Shown in pieces: positions 41,228-42,269 of a DNA stretch of 42,269 nt. The DNA comes from Paulinella micropora (lineage: Eukaryota > Cercozoa > Imbricatea > Euglyphida), in the NCBI GenBank assembly GCA_009731375.1, contig BJOX01000066.1:1114842-1157110 (forward strand). The letters run 5' to 3'. Under the pieces are notes generated by a model. The model had not been told where the DNA came from. It ran no database searches and worked only from the letters and a program-made list of their open reading frames with translations. Numbering within the stretch: the stretch's first letter is position 1; the number at the start of each line of letters is the position of its first letter. Position numbers and translations under genes: made by a program.

Positions 41228-42269
41228 CAAGCATGCCCTCCGCCCGGGCATGCATGCTCATGATTTGGGCCCGGCAGTGCTGCTGTTGCTCTTCTTGTGA
41301 AAGAGTTGCCAGTAGCCTGTCTGCTTGTGCGTCCCACCTGAGGTAGAATGCCAGGTCCCGCGTGAAGCGCAGCCAGTCTATCCCAGTGTAAGACCCGCGG
41401 CGATTGCTGCGACACCAAGCATTGTAACGATCCCGCCATAGCTCGGCTCCCCACTGCGCCACCGAGCCTGTCTCTACGTTATAGTCTTTGGCGGTGGTAA
41501 TTTTCTCATAGAAATATTGGACATGCAAGGGGCTGCTCGTGTAGGCACTCCGCCAAAAGATCTCGGTGTTGTATTCTGCATCTTGTCTCAGGTTTATCTG
41601 ATCAACCTGAGGGTCCACGTAAAGAAAGAAATGCCAAGCGATTACTTCGTCGGGCAGAGAGTCTAGTCGAGCGAAGTATTCCCTGCAAGCCGGCGTGCCC
41701 GTACGGCCCGCGAATTGGTTGGAGACGGGCGAGTAGACGTAGCGTCGTTCGCCTCTCTCAACCTTCACTGTATCTTCATGGTTCGATAAAAACATGTAGC
41801 CTGCCTTGTTCAAGACCGTGTAGATAGGCAAGAACTTGGCGTTGATGTTCTGCGTTTTACTGGTAATCATGTCCTTGATCGTGTTAGAGCCCTGCTTGTT
41901 GGTCGAATGCACGGCCTCCTCCGAAACCACCAGGATCTTGCCCACTAGCTGCGAGTTATGTTTGCCGAAAACCTCCTCTGGCTTGCTGGTTTTGAACACC
42001 CAGTTGGCTCCGATCACTTTTGTCAGCAGCTCGACAAGCGTAGATTTTCCTGCCCCTGGCAAAGAAACAAAGACCAGCGCCTGCTCTGGTTTGTTGCCCT
42101 CTCGCAATAAGGTTTTGAACCACTTCTGCAGGTAAAGATACATTTGTGTGACTCCCCCAGCCAGCACGTCGTGCATGTATTCCCTGAGCGGTTGTGCGAG
42201 GCCGAACATGGCGGCCTCATCGAGCCCCCGCGCCTCCATGAAAGCCTCTATCTGCGCGGGCGTGACTCT
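41223..42269 (-). CDS. SF3-type (D5/DUF5906-like) helicase, 5' part outside window
   Basis: The frame is open to the window end; numbering below is from the in-frame Met at 42239. Walker A is LPGAGKST (about 60-67). A Walker B-like strand is KILVVSEEA (about 101-109). IKDMITS and a sensor-type Asn in MFLSNHED (about 149-156) follow, then ERGERRYVY with candidate arginine-finger residues (about 161-169). The region before Walker A (YLYLQKWFKTLL) fits the helical collar. This order matches superfamily 3 helicases of viral primase-helicases, which unwind DNA at replication origins as hexamers; a primase domain would be expected upstream, beyond the window. Intronless and GC-rich. The 3' end faces the nested palindrome at 40.4-40.75 kb. 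Confidence 0.8.
   Translation of the reverse strand, partial: RVTPAQIEAFMEARGLDEAAMFGLAQPLREYMHDVLAGGVTQMYLYLQKWFKTLLREGNKPEQALVFVSLPGAGKSTLVELLTKVIGANWVFKTSKPEEVFGKHNSQLVGKILVVSEEAVHSTNKQGSNTIKDMITSKTQNINAKFLPIYTVLNKAGYMFLSNHEDTVKVERGERRYVYSPVSNQFAGRTGTPACREYFARLDSLPDEVIAWHFFLYVDPQVDQINLRQDAEYNTEIFWRSAYTSSPLHVQYFYEKITTAKDYNVETGSVAQWGAELWRDRYNAWCRSNRRGSYTGIDWLRFTRDLAFYLRWDAQADRLLATLSQEEQQQHCRAQIMSMHARAEGMLE

Overview
This is eukaryotic nuclear DNA. It is extremely rich in microsatellites, contains GT-AG spliced genes, and carries AATAAA-type polyadenylation signals. Short N gaps, many beside homopolymer C/G/T tracts, mark scaffold joins. No gene fixes the species. The spliced kinase and the epimerase-glycosyltransferase fusion read like an alga or other protist rather than an animal, but that is recall of family style and was not searched.

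Left part (1-31.7 kb). Islands of unique sequence float in TCTA, GATA, GTT, CT, GAA, AAT and AC repeats. Supported genes are: a small single-pass membrane protein (2046-2804, minus); a divergent, apparently intact three-exon deoxynucleoside kinase (3473-5388, plus) whose introns are almost wholly microsatellite; a decayed Tc1/mariner-type transposon (7918-8861); a divergent pair of short genes around 18.0 kb; a terminal exon at 19.5 kb; a GC-rich cysteine-containing coding island at 20.0 kb; and a large minus-strand gene (21170-23682) joining an SDR-type NAD-binding domain to a DxD glycosyltransferase-like domain, with one good intron and one apparent frameshift. At 29-32 kb a 907-codon gag-like gene has a CCCH finger and an RGG-like tail. 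A single UGA followed by C separates it from an in-frame downstream reading frame that runs into a gap. Coding fragments at many microsatellite borders are duplicated locally.

Right part (32.4-42.3 kb). The character changes here: compact, intronless, GC-rich genes on both strands with hairpin-rich intergenic DNA. In order these are a secreted cysteine-rich protein with two copies of one domain (minus), a 438-residue protein of unknown function (minus), a possible short gene of uncertain strand, an F-box/leucine-rich-repeat gene broken by one in-frame TAA (plus), a 122-residue basic protein (plus) and an SF3-type helicase running off the window end (minus). Between them lie a tandem pair of 21-bp GC hairpins, a 20-bp perfect palindrome, a roughly 1.6-kb inverted array of CAATGTTGGCA-type palindromes, a 13-bp-arm hairpin, and a 360-bp nested palindrome with an AT-rich centre beside the helicase gene.

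The helicase, the F-box/LRR gene, the intronless GC-rich coding and the palindromic intergenic DNA together suggest a resident DNA-virus-like or replicon-like element, possibly with its replication origin at 40.4-40.75 kb. That is an inference: no capsid protein, DNA polymerase or integrase is visible in the window.
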